Source: Cliona cf. orientalis
Taxonomy: Eukaryota; Porifera; Demospongiae; Clionaida; Clionaidae
DNA: 64,000 nt
Reading direction: 5' to 3'
Assembly (NCBI GenBank): GCA_963930775.1
Contig: OZ005698.1
Coordinates: 62,001-126,000 of the forward strand
Under the pieces are notes generated by a model. It was not told the DNA's origin and searched no databases. It worked only from the letters and a program-made list of their open reading frames with translations. Of the stretch, positions 10,418 to 21,433 are shown piece after piece (within the stretch, counting starts at the first letter, position 1; each line of letters begins with the position of its first letter). Position numbers and translations under genes: made by a program.

Positions 10418-13400
10418 TCATGACTTTTTTCTTCCTACTCCGAGTGACGATAACAGTCCCTTTCCACTGCGTGATGATTTCTTCCCTCTCTCTTTATTCT
10501 CTGATGATGGTGATGCCACTGATGCCTGCAAAACAAAAGCAAAATAATTATATACAAAGCTTCATAGCTCCATGAACCATGCAGTTGCCGAGTGTCTGTC
10601 CCACCTCTACACTCAGCCAAGGAACAAAAAAAGTTGATCTGAAATAATTTCACAAAAATTCAGACGCTGACCCCAAAGTGAGGCCTAGGGCTCTCCTAAT
10701 CCGTGACCTTGGCTAATTATGCATAGTTTCAAGCTGCTCTCACCTTTTGAATGATTTCCTCTGCTCTTCTGACTGCCTCCTCATCAGCTGCAAACACCTC
10801 CACCCCACCACTACGAAGGAAGCTCACCTCCTCAAGAAAGTTGGACGGAGCAAGACCCTTCCTACCACTCAACTCAGCCTATATTATACAGGGTTGGGGA
10901 AAAAAACACGTAATAGATATATATAACATGCATGCAGTAGCAATAATATGGTACAGAAGCTCAAATTGGGGAGAATAGTTTATTTCAAAAATAATCTATC
11001 AGGGAGATAGCTGTTCACCTGAAAGAAGCCGTCTTCATCAGGTTGGCCAAACACAGTCAGTATTTCCCCCTCGGTAAATGCCAGTTCGACCTCTGACCCT
11101 GACTCCGTGTTGGGGGAGTCTTGAGCTGGATCGTAGTCGTAGATTGCTCTCATTTTGGTGGCCGAGCCGACCACACCCACTGGCGGCCGGTCACGCCCAT
11201 TCAGGCTGTTCTGGGTGTGGCCTCGAGACAGTAGTGTAGATATTTGTGCCAGCTCTTCTTCGTCAGTGATCTCCTCGAGCATATTGCTGGGAGCAAAGCC
11301 AACCTTGCCATAAAGTTCTCCCTCCAGAAAACCGTCCTCTCCAATCCCATTGCGAGCCTGAGCGTGTGTGTGTGCATGTGTGTGTGTGTACATGTAATTA
11401 GAGTGACAGTGTCGTGTATGTGTAGGCCGGTAGGCTAGGGCCGCTACATGTAAGTGTTCTGACAATGAGTGGAATGGTCACTACACTACCTGCACATGTA
11501 CCAGCATTCAGGATTACAAACATCAATCACACACGCTAACTGCACATTCCAGATAGTGAAATGGACTCCATTACATCACAGACATGAAAGCACAGGGAGT
11601 CCCAGAAACCTCCCCATCCCTCCATGAAATACACATTACTCCATTTCAATGTTCATCAGGCAACACACTGCCGGCCAGTGCCGGCATCACATGACCCATA
11701 AATATATTGTTAGTAATATTATAATAATATTATTACGGTACATGGTATACACACTAGCTACCACACAGCACGTAGCTAAATAAACAAAAATTCCGTCCCA
11801 ACTTTCAACAGTTTTGAAAATCACGATCATTTGACAAAAGCTAACATAATCCCCAGCAGGAAACTGTCTACATCAACGGAGCTGTTTGACTTACGGTGAT
11901 GATGTCACCAGCCTTGAAGCCAAGCTCATCCTCCACATCTTCTTCGTTAGGGGAGTGGTAGAATGGATCGTAATCAAACAGGGCACGGTAGTAGCGAGTA
12001 GGACCCTCTAATTATAAAAAAAATTGAGAATGTCATAGTAGTCTATTTAAAAATTATTCTAGCTCCTACCTTGTCGATTATCCTGATCATTTTCTTGTAC
12101 TCCATTGGTCACATGATCCACTATGGGAGTCACATGACCATCTACTGTGGTCACATGACTTTGATTACTCTCTACCTTTGCTGGGCTGTATGATTTCTTT
12201 TCCTCCTCACTGCTGCTCATGGACACCTCAGAACTCGAGCTCTCTTCACTGCCGAGCATTTTAGAATGCAGTGAATGCTGTGAATGCTGACTCAGCAGTA
12301 ATGCCAGCTGCTTGTGTGTCAGTAGTAGAGGTTTAGAGTCTCTAGACTCGTGAAGGCCAGCTAGTGCTCTCACGGTCAACTGAATCGATGCCCCTATCGT
12401 TACTTCTTCATCTAATCGCTTCAAGTCTTCTGGAAGTATCTCAATGCACTGTGAACTGGCAGAAGCAGGTAGCTGTGAGCACTTTTGTCCATTCAGGTGC
12501 ACAGTGAAGCAGGTGACGGGATTGCTCTCCAGGAGGGAGGGCCTGTGCTGCCAACTCACCAGCAGAGACTTCTCCGTCTCTGATACCTCTACTTCACAGG
12601 GAGGGTCAGGATACTCTATAAACAGAAATTAGGTACATGTAGCTACAGAGAAATTTTTTTTAATTTCGGTCTAATACTTACGAGGATTGAGAATGATTGG
12701 TTTGGATGGAGGAGGGGATTCCCCATCCTCGCTGATGGTGTGCACTGTAATCTTCACCAGCTACAAAGAACACACAACAAATGATGAGAACCACACCCTT
12801 CTCTCTCCAAAAGCAGAGGTGATAGTTCCCCCTTTTATCTCACCTGTTTTCTCGGCACTCCGCTGATGATGACACTGCTTTGCTCCACTCCCTGCACAAC
12901 ACTCATCAGCTCCCCATTGACATAGACGTTGTATCCCGTAGCATGCGGAGGGACAGGGGAGGGAGGGCTCCAGGTCAGTGCCACTCCATAACCATCACCC
13001 TCCACGAACTGCCTGTCTAGCTCGAGGTTGAGAGGGGGCAGGAGGGGCTGCTCATGGCCGCCAGTGGAGCCAGTCGACGAGGACACCTCCTCCTCTTCCT
13101 CTGTGATGTCCTGGAGCTGGGAGGATTGTTGGCGACGGTTGGGCTTTGATGGGGCCACAGCTGCTGCTGTTGGTAGGGCATCATCATCTGTCGGGGAAGA
13201 CAGGTGCACAGGGAAGGAAGTAAATCAGTCAAGAGTTAATAAACAAAATAAGGTAGCTGGATACAGATCGCCTCTACTATGCATGGCAAATGCTTCTCTC
13301 CTAATTTCTAGTATTAGATATCATAGGGAGGGGGCTGGGAACAGAGGCTATGTAAAAAATCTGATATTCTTAAGATGGAATTATGGTAGAATAAAAATGC

Positions 13401-16400
13401 ATTTCATTTTGTATACCTGTGAATTTACCTTCTTCCTGTTCGACTAATTCGATAAAATTTGATGGCACTAGTCCCTCTTCGCCTGTTGTCAGCTGGGCGT
13501 GGTAGAATCCATCTCCATCCATCTCCCCAAACACATAGATGTAGTCTCCAGCCACTAGCGTCAGCTCCGCCTCATGGTTTGGGTTGGGGCTCATCTCTGA
13601 AGGGTTGTAGCTGTACTTGACGATGAAGACGCTGGGCTCACCGCCAGCAGCAGCAGCCAGACCGGCACCATCGACCACCAACACACCTACAGTTGGATCA
13701 AGGATGTTCACACGATGCAGGAAGGGGAAATTACATTGACTGCTGAATACTAATAGTGCATGTTCTTCCATACCGAAGCAGTCTATTATTCACTTTCACC
13801 TTTAAATTGTATGATTTCTATTTTTGAATCCAGAGTGCACGTACCTTGGTCATTGCGAGGTCGAAGGTCACCATCTGAGCTGTAGGCTATGTGATCGTCA
13901 CTGAAGCTCTCTTCGTCCTGGAGGTGAAGGTTCGCTTCCACCACACCTCCTGTGGCTTGTTGCTTGGCAACAGTAGAAGATGGCTGCTGATGAACAATTG
14001 AACCAGCCAAAGGAACTGCTGAATCAGCAGTTTGTGCATCCCTGTGCTCACGGCTGAGACTAGTAATTACAGGGGTTGACTCTTCTTTAATTCTATCACT
14101 CTTGAAGCTGTCCAGAGAGTGCATTGAGTCGGGCACCTCGTCCAGGTTGCACGAGTCACTAAATCCCACTCCCTCGCTGCTGTCGTAGGGGTCAGTGACC
14201 TCGACCCCGGCCACTCTCATTTCACTCTCGAGGCTCGAGTTCTGTGGCGCTGTGCTGGGGCTCTGCTTTATACCCATGCTAGTTCTAGCACTAGTACCAG
14301 TGGTGGCCATCCCCTTGACTCCGCCCAGGTCATGATGACCTGTGACCTTGGCCACTTGTGGAGGAACAGGTTCTTTCAACACGTCAGTTTTAGCATTTTC
14401 TCTGTCTATCCTCTCAACTTGAGGCTCCTCCCCCTTAGCACGAGGCTCCGCCTCCCTAACGTAGATGGTTTGAATGCCAACATCAATTCCTTGCTGACTA
14501 GGGGGTGTGGCTTGTACACCAGCATCAACTTGTGCTCGCTCTTGACTAGGAGGTGTGGCTTGTACAGCAGTCTCTATGGTAACAGCTTTAGTGGGCGTGG
14601 CCTGTACCTCTTTCAGCATCAATCTTAAGCTTTGGATCTCGCTGTCCCTTTCACGAACTTTGCCCCCTAAGCTACCCTTCTCCACCTGAAAGAGAACACA
14701 AAAAATACCAACAATTTCATTTTCAGACATCATGCTTTCCCTACCTCTAGTAGTTCTATCGTATTGTCTTTCTCTTCAACAGATGCTATCAATTTCTGCA
14801 CTTTCTGTAGATAATCATAATTTCCATAATAAACTCCAGTACTTATAAATACACCAGTAGAGTCACAAACACACTGCATTCTGAAATACGCACCTCTTCT
14901 AACTGTTGAGCATTTCTCAGGCTTAGTCTGAGCTGAGTGTCAGTCTCTCCAAGCTTCTCCTCTAGCAGAGAGCACTGTCCACTAGCTCCCTCGAGCTCCT
15001 GTACAGCTAGCTCAGAGATCCTTAACTTCTGAGTCAGCTCGTGACACCTCTGTTCCAGTTCACTTCTCTTCCCCTCTAGCACATCCTTCAACTGCCTCAG
15101 AGATCGACACTCGCGTTCATACTGAAATAGGGAAATATACTGTGTAATCAAATATCTGAAAAGACCCAAGCAAAAGACAACTGGTTTCTCATCAAAACAA
15201 CAAACATGGTGAATATTTGCTTCTGAGAAATGCTACACAGAAAAATTGAGTTAGATGAAGATAATTTGTGAAATTTGAGGAATAGTCTACACAATTTCTC
15301 AACTCATTATCTAACGGATGTCATTATAGGCTTTCTAACTCCCTTTCAAATTGTTACACCATTTGATCGATCATACACCTCATACCTGTTCTATTTGTTG
15401 TCTTGTTGAGGTAGCCGTGTCCGTCTCCTCTCTCTGACTCAGTCGCTGGTGCACCTCCTCAAGTTGTGACTTGAGGGCAGTGTTCTCCCGAGCCAGCGTC
15501 TCCGCATGGTGAGACTCCGCCTCCAATTCACTGTGGGACACGCCCACATCCTCAACAACATCTGGAAGTTTCTACACCGTACACATAAGCACATTTAGCC
15601 AATGCTTTACATGGCCACCCTGCACACAGGCTGAAATGATCCTTACCGAGTATAATTTTGTGATGAGTTTTTCCATTCTGAGTTTCTCCATGGCCAGAGA
15701 TCTCATTTTCCTCTCTAATTCAGGGGCAGAGTCAGATCGACTCGGACTGGCAACCTCAAACTGAACAACCATAAAAATTAATAAAATAGTGTATGTACAT
15801 GTATGTGATGGCTGATCTAACCTTAGCTAGTTTCCTCTTGAGTTCCGACAGCTCCTTGTCTTTGGCATGAATCTGCTTCATGTACTCCTGGAGGTCCTTG
15901 GTGTGCTGCCTGGCCACGCTCTTCCGTACCTGGTGCTCCAGATCCTGGGGGGAGGAGTCTTGCTTCCGCTGCCAAGAGAACAAAATAACAGCCAATCATC
16001 ATTATTACATGCATATATACATTATATATATGAAAGTTGAGAAAGGTTTATATTGATGGCCCCCTACATGATTTGAATCACAGAAAAGAGAGTCACTCAT
16101 AAACTAGGTCTAGTTCTATCTATACATGTAGAGTGGATGAGATGTGTTTCCAAGCATAAGTTTCTTACCAGTTGTTCATTGTCCATCTTGAGAGCTGTAC
16201 AGCGCTCGTCCAGCTTCTTTGTCAAATTCATGAGGTCAGCATTTCTCTTTCTCAACTTCACGATCTTCTCCTGTAAGGCCTTTGTGTCGCCACTCCCACT
16301 AGCCACGCCCCCTCCACCACCTGAGACCAGCTTCTTGCGCTAAATAATGAAATGTTGTATTACAACATACACTACTAGTCTAGAGTACTGAAGTATTGAA

Positions 16401-19272
16401 TTTTAGAAGCAGCTATCTCAAGTGATTGGATTAGATAGCGGATGGTATTTCTATAGGCTCTGAAGTGCTACATGATTGCAACAAGAGTGCATGTTGGCAT
16501 TAGCGGGTGAGCCAAGACTGTGTCTGCTCTCAAGAGGATGCCCTCTCCACACAAAAGGAACACTCTAATCAACTTAAGTGGCTGCCTGTTTGGACACACA
16601 GCTAGCCAGCAATAAATGGAGTTCCCCCCAGCCCCCAGCCAACCCCCCTCGTCAACCAAACAATATCTCTTCTCTCTCTCTCTCTCTCTCCTCACCAGTG
16701 AAGCATTTTCCTGCTTTAGTTCAGCCTTTTCTTCCTCTAGTTTCTTGATGGCAGCCTCCAGTTCCTCCAGCCGCCTCTGCATCACTCCAGCTGCACCTCC
16801 CACGCTCCTCTGCATGTGTGTGAGAGTGAATGCATGGGCACATGTACGTACACACATGTACATGCACATGTACATGCACATGCACATGTACGTTTATGTC
16901 GTTTGTTAACTTCCCCTACTATCCATTAGAGAGAGGCACTGAGTTGGCTTTCCTACCACTCCCTTTAATGGCATTGCTCACACACACACACACAGACAAG
17001 ACCATACATACTACATACTTTGTAGTTGTCATAAACAGTGGCTCCTGTACAGCCCTCTACTATGGAGGAAGTGTACCGGGTAAGAGAATGGGCCAATAGG
17101 AAAGGTATTTCCACCCTTCACCAGCCATCCATTTGAGACACAAAAAAAACTAAGACTCATTTGTCAGCTACAGCCAGTAGGCCCGGCCCTTAGCGATGAC
17201 TCAAATGACTTGACAGAACATTAGCAGCTGAGACACAGAGGTGAGGGCACTAGTCCATGTCGCTAAATGATTTATCACACTCTTTAGAGCCATCAATACA
17301 CAATGTTATTGTAAGCACATAGCCACAATGGACCTTTCACTTTTTAGAACAATAATGATGTTCAATTACAGGGGCATCCTCATACAGTGACACAGACACA
17401 CCAATCAAAACTCAAGGTAAATTCTACCATATAGCGGGAAACTTTCGAGGGAGAAAACTTTCGCGGATCGGTAGGAAGGGAGCATTTCGCAGAGAAAACT
17501 TTCGCAGAATGAAAACTGATTGCATAATGGGTGTGGGTGTGGCATGCCTAAAATTTCGTGGAGAAAACTTTCATGGGTGGCTATAAAATCGCGAAATTTG
17601 TGAAAGTTTTCTCCCTCGAAAATTTCCCGCTATACGGTATATGCACACACAGAGAGAGTACATACTCACCCTAGTTTGCGGTGGAGAGGTGCTGTTGGTT
17701 GCCATGACAACACTGCCCTCTTGTGAGGTAGCTGCACCGCCTATCGATGTCCTCACTGTAGCCAGTTCCTCCTCCAGGATCTCCTTCTCCATCATGAACT
17801 GGTCAGCTTTGACCCCTACCTCGTGTAGCTCATGGTCCTTCTCTGCAATGATCCTCTCAGCCAGCTGCAGCTGCGCCATCTCTCTGGAAGGAGCCACGAA
17901 AATTTGTAAAAAAAATTATCAATCCACTTCCCCCCCCCCTCCCCCATCACCCCATCTGCTCAATATACCTACAGTACTAGGTGACGTTCACTGCCATACA
18001 CACATGTGCATACATAATGGTAAGCTTTAATTTGGAAACTATATTCAAGGTGCATGTGAATATTGGGATTAATGGGTCTCAAATTTGAGCATATTATGTG
18101 ACGCCATTTTAAGGCACATTTTCAGTACTTAGAACCCATACATCCACACTTCAACAAAGACTGACACAAGTATGGATATGGTTCCCTTTCATCTGCATAC
18201 CAGTGCCTTATGACTCCGGGCCTCTGCCACACACAACTGATGCTTAGCGATATTCACAGGGGATGCAATTACATATCCCAGTGTGCTTCCATAGTATTCA
18301 TGCTGGTCTCCTAAGCCACACCCACCCACCATCGCCTATGTTACGTTAAGCTACCTCGATGCCTCGATCTTGTTCTGTTTGACGACGCTCTCCACCTCCA
18401 TACTGTATTCGTGCTTCATCCTTCTCAGTAGCTCAATCTGTGACCGGTTCTCTTTCGTTAAGCTCTTGACCTGCTCCTCGAGGCGCTGGTTCTGTTCTCC
18501 TAGAACAAACAGCTCCTTAGTGAGCCTAGACTCTCGCGCTATGACCTCATCCTCGGGGAAGACATGGAGAAACTCCTCGCTATAGTGTCTTCTCTCCTCC
18601 TCCACTGCCAAACGCACGCTTTCCTCTTTCTCGTGTTGAAATTTTCTTTGTAGCATCCTCATCTCGTCGGCGTGGTCCTTGGCCGACATTCTCAACTCGC
18701 TCTCCTTTTGTTTCTCCAGTCGTTCTTCAACCTTCTTGACCTCTGCAGCTCTCTCTAGGTCTTTCCTCACCGTCAGACTCTCTACTGTGGTGTCCAACTT
18801 TCTCTCACTCTCTTCACGCAAAGTTCTAATTTCTCTTTCATGGTCACGGACCAGCTGACGCGACTTGACCCTCTCTGCCTCGAGCTCAGCCTTGTGCTCT
18901 TTTACCTGTTTTCTCAGCTCGTCTATGGCCCTAGCGCCCGCCGGGTCGCTCGTTTCGGCCGGAAGAGCGCGGCCTTCGCACAGAATGTCTCGAAAGACCT
19001 TCTCCGTCTGCGCCATGGGCTGCATATTCAACAAACAATGCGACAATTTGACGCTATTATCACAAATGGTGGGCTTACTTTAGAAAAAGGATATAGCTAT
19101 CATATCTAGCGATATCTGAGGTTCACAAATACTCACATGCGCACACAATCGTTACGAAAACAATCCTCAGTCGAGAACAATGGGAAACTCTAAAAATAAA
19201 GCTGAAATATTAGCTCACCTTTCCTGCCCTTGCACGGGACCGCGGACGAGAACTAGCGCTAGGAGAAGCCAT
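10418..19272 (-). CDS. RIMBP: RIM-binding protein homologue (RIMBP / TSPOAP1 family)
   Basis: Nineteen exons with matching phases: complement(10418..10525, 10744..10878, 11019..11357, 11895..12007, 12070..12615, 12682..12760, 12844..13187, 13417..13686, 13845..14685, 14745..14804, 14894..15121, 15386..15571, 15647..15760, 15822..15968, 16169..16339, 16696..16809, 17670..17883, 18355..19019, 19219..19272). Product about 1,575 aa; the donor at 13417 could instead be at 13429 (4 aa less). Residues 20-650 are coiled coil. An SH3 domain lies at about 950-1015, two FN3 domains at about 1050-1270, and two SH3 domains at about 1345-1408 and 1440-1515, each with the ALYDY-type start and a PSNF/PSNM end. 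SH3-FN3-SH3-SH3 after coiled coils is the RIM-BP layout. In bilaterians this scaffold links RIM and voltage-gated Ca channels at the presynaptic active zone. One FN3 fewer than the usual three was seen. Confidence 0.9.
16836..16895. repeat. ACATGT/ACATGC microsatellite in RIM-BP intron
   Basis: Alternating purine-pyrimidine hexamer repeats (ACATGT, ACATGC) lie just upstream of the 16696-16809 exon. A CT dinucleotide run is at 16671-16691, on the other side of that exon. Such tracts can form Z-DNA or hairpins. Confidence 0.7.
17425..17639. mobile_element. Foldback MITE with TACCGTATAGCGGG ends
   Basis: The left end (TACCATATAGCGGGAAAC...) and right end (...TTTCCCGCTATACGGTA) are inverted copies over about 38 bp, including the shared internal motif GAGGGAGAAAACTTTC. 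Length is about 215 bp with no coding capacity. TA at both borders suggests TA target sites as for Tc1/mariner-type MITEs. It sits in a RIM-BP intron; a related copy is at about 44259-44466. Confidence 0.8.
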
Positions 19273-19410
19273 TACTTAATTAGATTAACGTCACTTGTTT
19301 GAACTTCCCAATTGTAGTCACGTGATTATTTTATCCAATTAAGCGAAAGATCGTTAGGAATTTCATAAGAGCATGCCTTGATCTGATCGAAATTTTCTAA
19401 GGAAGCTGAG
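19273..19410. promoter_or_regulatory. Bidirectional promoter, RIM-BP / F-box gene
   Basis: Only 138 bp separate the two divergent start codons. It holds a CACGTG E-box (19319-19324) and two CCAAT boxes (19308-19312 and 19335-19339). These are classic elements of TATA-less shared promoters; use in both directions is inferred. Confidence 0.55.
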
Positions 19411-20922
19411 ATGGCGTTGGAACCATCCACCTTGACTGATATGGAGACGGAGAGGTACTTCGACTTTCTCTCTAATCTTCCACCAGAAGTTGTGCTCAAG
19501 ATCACGACCTATCTGCGCCCTCGAGATGTGTTGCGGTGTATGGCGGTGTGCCGTAATTGGAACGGCATTCTTTCCGTGCGCGAAATGGCTCCATTTTGGA
19601 GGCGTGCCTGCGTCTACGCCGGGCTGCCCGACTACTACGTTCGCGACCAAATCAACAAGAGCAAGTTTCCGAGCGAGTTGTTCCACCAGACGAGGCTCCA
19701 CAAAGATGTGGTGCGAACTCTCACTCCTCAGATAGAGAAAATCACCGGGCAACATCCTTTCGAATCAACGACAAAATGTGAATACGCCGGGCAGGGTATG
19801 TTTGTCAAAACAGTAGATTTTAGTTGTTTATCGTACGAGGAAACGGTCATCGGAGAGCTGAGCTCCGACTGCAAGACCATCAAGAAGGTTGACTCGATGT
19901 CAGGCATGTACGGCCAAGTATCATGGGCAGCCGTAGTGGCGGGGAATATAGTCTGGCAGACACAGAACAGCCACTGGTTCCGCTATGACATACAGAAGCA
20001 CACCTTTCACAAGATGCTATTTTCGAAGGTTCAGCTTAGCATGGGAGACACCATTGGGTACTGCAGACACTGCCTGTTCGTCGTGGTAGCCAGCACAGAG
20101 AACACCATGCATGGCTATAGCTGGATACTCAAATTCTTGAAGATTCATAACAATGACGATGAGCGACCGATTGAGAATAAGATCAAAGTTCCCATCCCTC
20201 CGGGGATAACCCAGTTCATTCCGCGCCCCGTCAAGGCTCACCTGATCCCAGATGATGAGAACTGCAGTAGCCATCGGTTGATCATCCAGGGAGGTACAGG
20301 AGCGTGCGTCTTCCAAGTCACACATACGGATGGCATCAAGCTGTCTCCAAAGCCTGTAGGCACGCTTAACCCTTTCTTTGATTCAGACGCAGCTGTAATG
20401 GTCGTCAATACCACGAGTGAGATGACGCTCTCGCAAGACGAGCAGCTGATTGGGATGGTGACGAGTGTCGTTTATCCATTCAACTCTGGCCTCTGTCTGC
20501 ACATCTTCAACGTTAGTGATTACAAGAGGATCATATCGGTGAGAGTCGATTGGAAGGATGGTTTTAACGACGCCGAAGTTCTCTGTCTGAGCAGACTCTA
20601 CTCTGTGCTGGGTATTGGGCACTCCAAGGGGGTCGTAAAGGTCGTTCAATCTCGGACGGGGAGGATCATGTTATCTCGCAGTGGTCTTAGTCGCGGTTTG
20701 CCCCCGGTCATCCCGATGGCGAGACTACTCTTTGTCCACTACCAAGGTGTGTTTGGTGATGAGTGCATGGTCGATGTTCGCTCGCCCTTCACGCTGCTGG
20801 TCCTCTATCGCAAGGGAATTGGAAATATAGAGGGCGTGTTCTTTCACGAATTTCCAGATATTCCTGAGATTGGTTATCAAGTTGAACTGGAAGAGGAATC
20901 TGAGGACGATAGATCAGCATGA
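19411..20922 (+). CDS. F-box protein, single exon
   Basis: An intronless 503-aa frame starting at the ATG of 19411. Residues about 18-62 are an F-box (LPPEVVLKITTYL...RDVLRCMAVCRNW), which would bind Skp1 in an SCF ubiquitin ligase. The remaining ~440 residues have beta-rich, WD40- or propeller-like spacing but no clear WD repeat, so I do not assign a substrate class. The C-terminus is acidic (EEESEDD). Divergent from RIM-BP. The absence of introns among intron-rich neighbours could mean retroposition or simple loss. Confidence 0.8.
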   Translation: MALEPSTLTDMETERYFDFLSNLPPEVVLKITTYLRPRDVLRCMAVCRNWNGILSVREMAPFWRRACVYAGLPDYYVRDQINKSKFPSELFHQTRLHKDVVRTLTPQIEKITGQHPFESTTKCEYAGQGMFVKTVDFSCLSYEETVIGELSSDCKTIKKVDSMSGMYGQVSWAAVVAGNIVWQTQNSHWFRYDIQKHTFHKMLFSKVQLSMGDTIGYCRHCLFVVVASTENTMHGYSWILKFLKIHNNDDERPIENKIKVPIPPGITQFIPRPVKAHLIPDDENCSSHRLIIQGGTGACVFQVTHTDGIKLSPKPVGTLNPFFDSDAAVMVVNTTSEMTLSQDEQLIGMVTSVVYPFNSGLCLHIFNVSDYKRIISVRVDWKDGFNDAEVLCLSRLYSVLGIGHSKGVVKVVQSRTGRIMLSRSGLSRGLPPVIPMARLLFVHYQGVFGDECMVDVRSPFTLLVLYRKGIGNIEGVFFHEFPDIPEIGYQVELEEESEDDRSA

Positions 20923-21433
20923 CATCACATCACATCACATGACGTGACGTGAAAAAATGAATAGGTGCATTTATTCTTAGTTTTAATAATATTATTATTA
21001 TTATGTAGCATTTTCAAATTCTTTCCTTCCATTGCTGTTGCGTATTAATACTTGCATGTCTTTCTCTTATCATCTCTATTACATGTATTGTCACATGTTT
21101 GAAATCGGTATTATTATTTTTTTTTGGCTATAGAAGCAATGATTTTCATGTATCAAAATTTTCACAATTGTATTGGGCGCGGCGAACTATCCCGCAGCTG
21201 TTTTCAAACTCTTCCATGCAAAACCCTATACCAAACCCAAACCCCGCCCCTTCACGTGACCAATTTTAGCCGGTTTGACCAATCAGAAGCGACCTTTGAA
21301 ATGAGCTGCGGTATTATAGGGCGCGGCGTAAATTGTTGCTTGTAGTGACCTAGTGCGCATGCGTGAAACCACATGTACAAAAAGCAGGTGCGCTGTGGGT
21401 AAGAAATCAAATGTTGTGAGCCCTGCCGAGAAG
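20923..21433. promoter_or_regulatory. Spacer and promoter of the KH-Tudor gene
   Basis: After the F-box stop there is a short CATCA/TGACG repeat (20925-20952), then AT-rich DNA. Nearer the next gene are CACGTGACCAAT (21255-21266), a second CCAAT box (about 21279) and TGCGCATGCG (21354-21363, NRF1 type). The in-frame ATG inside that last site (21359) is an alternative start for the downstream gene. Confidence 0.45.
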
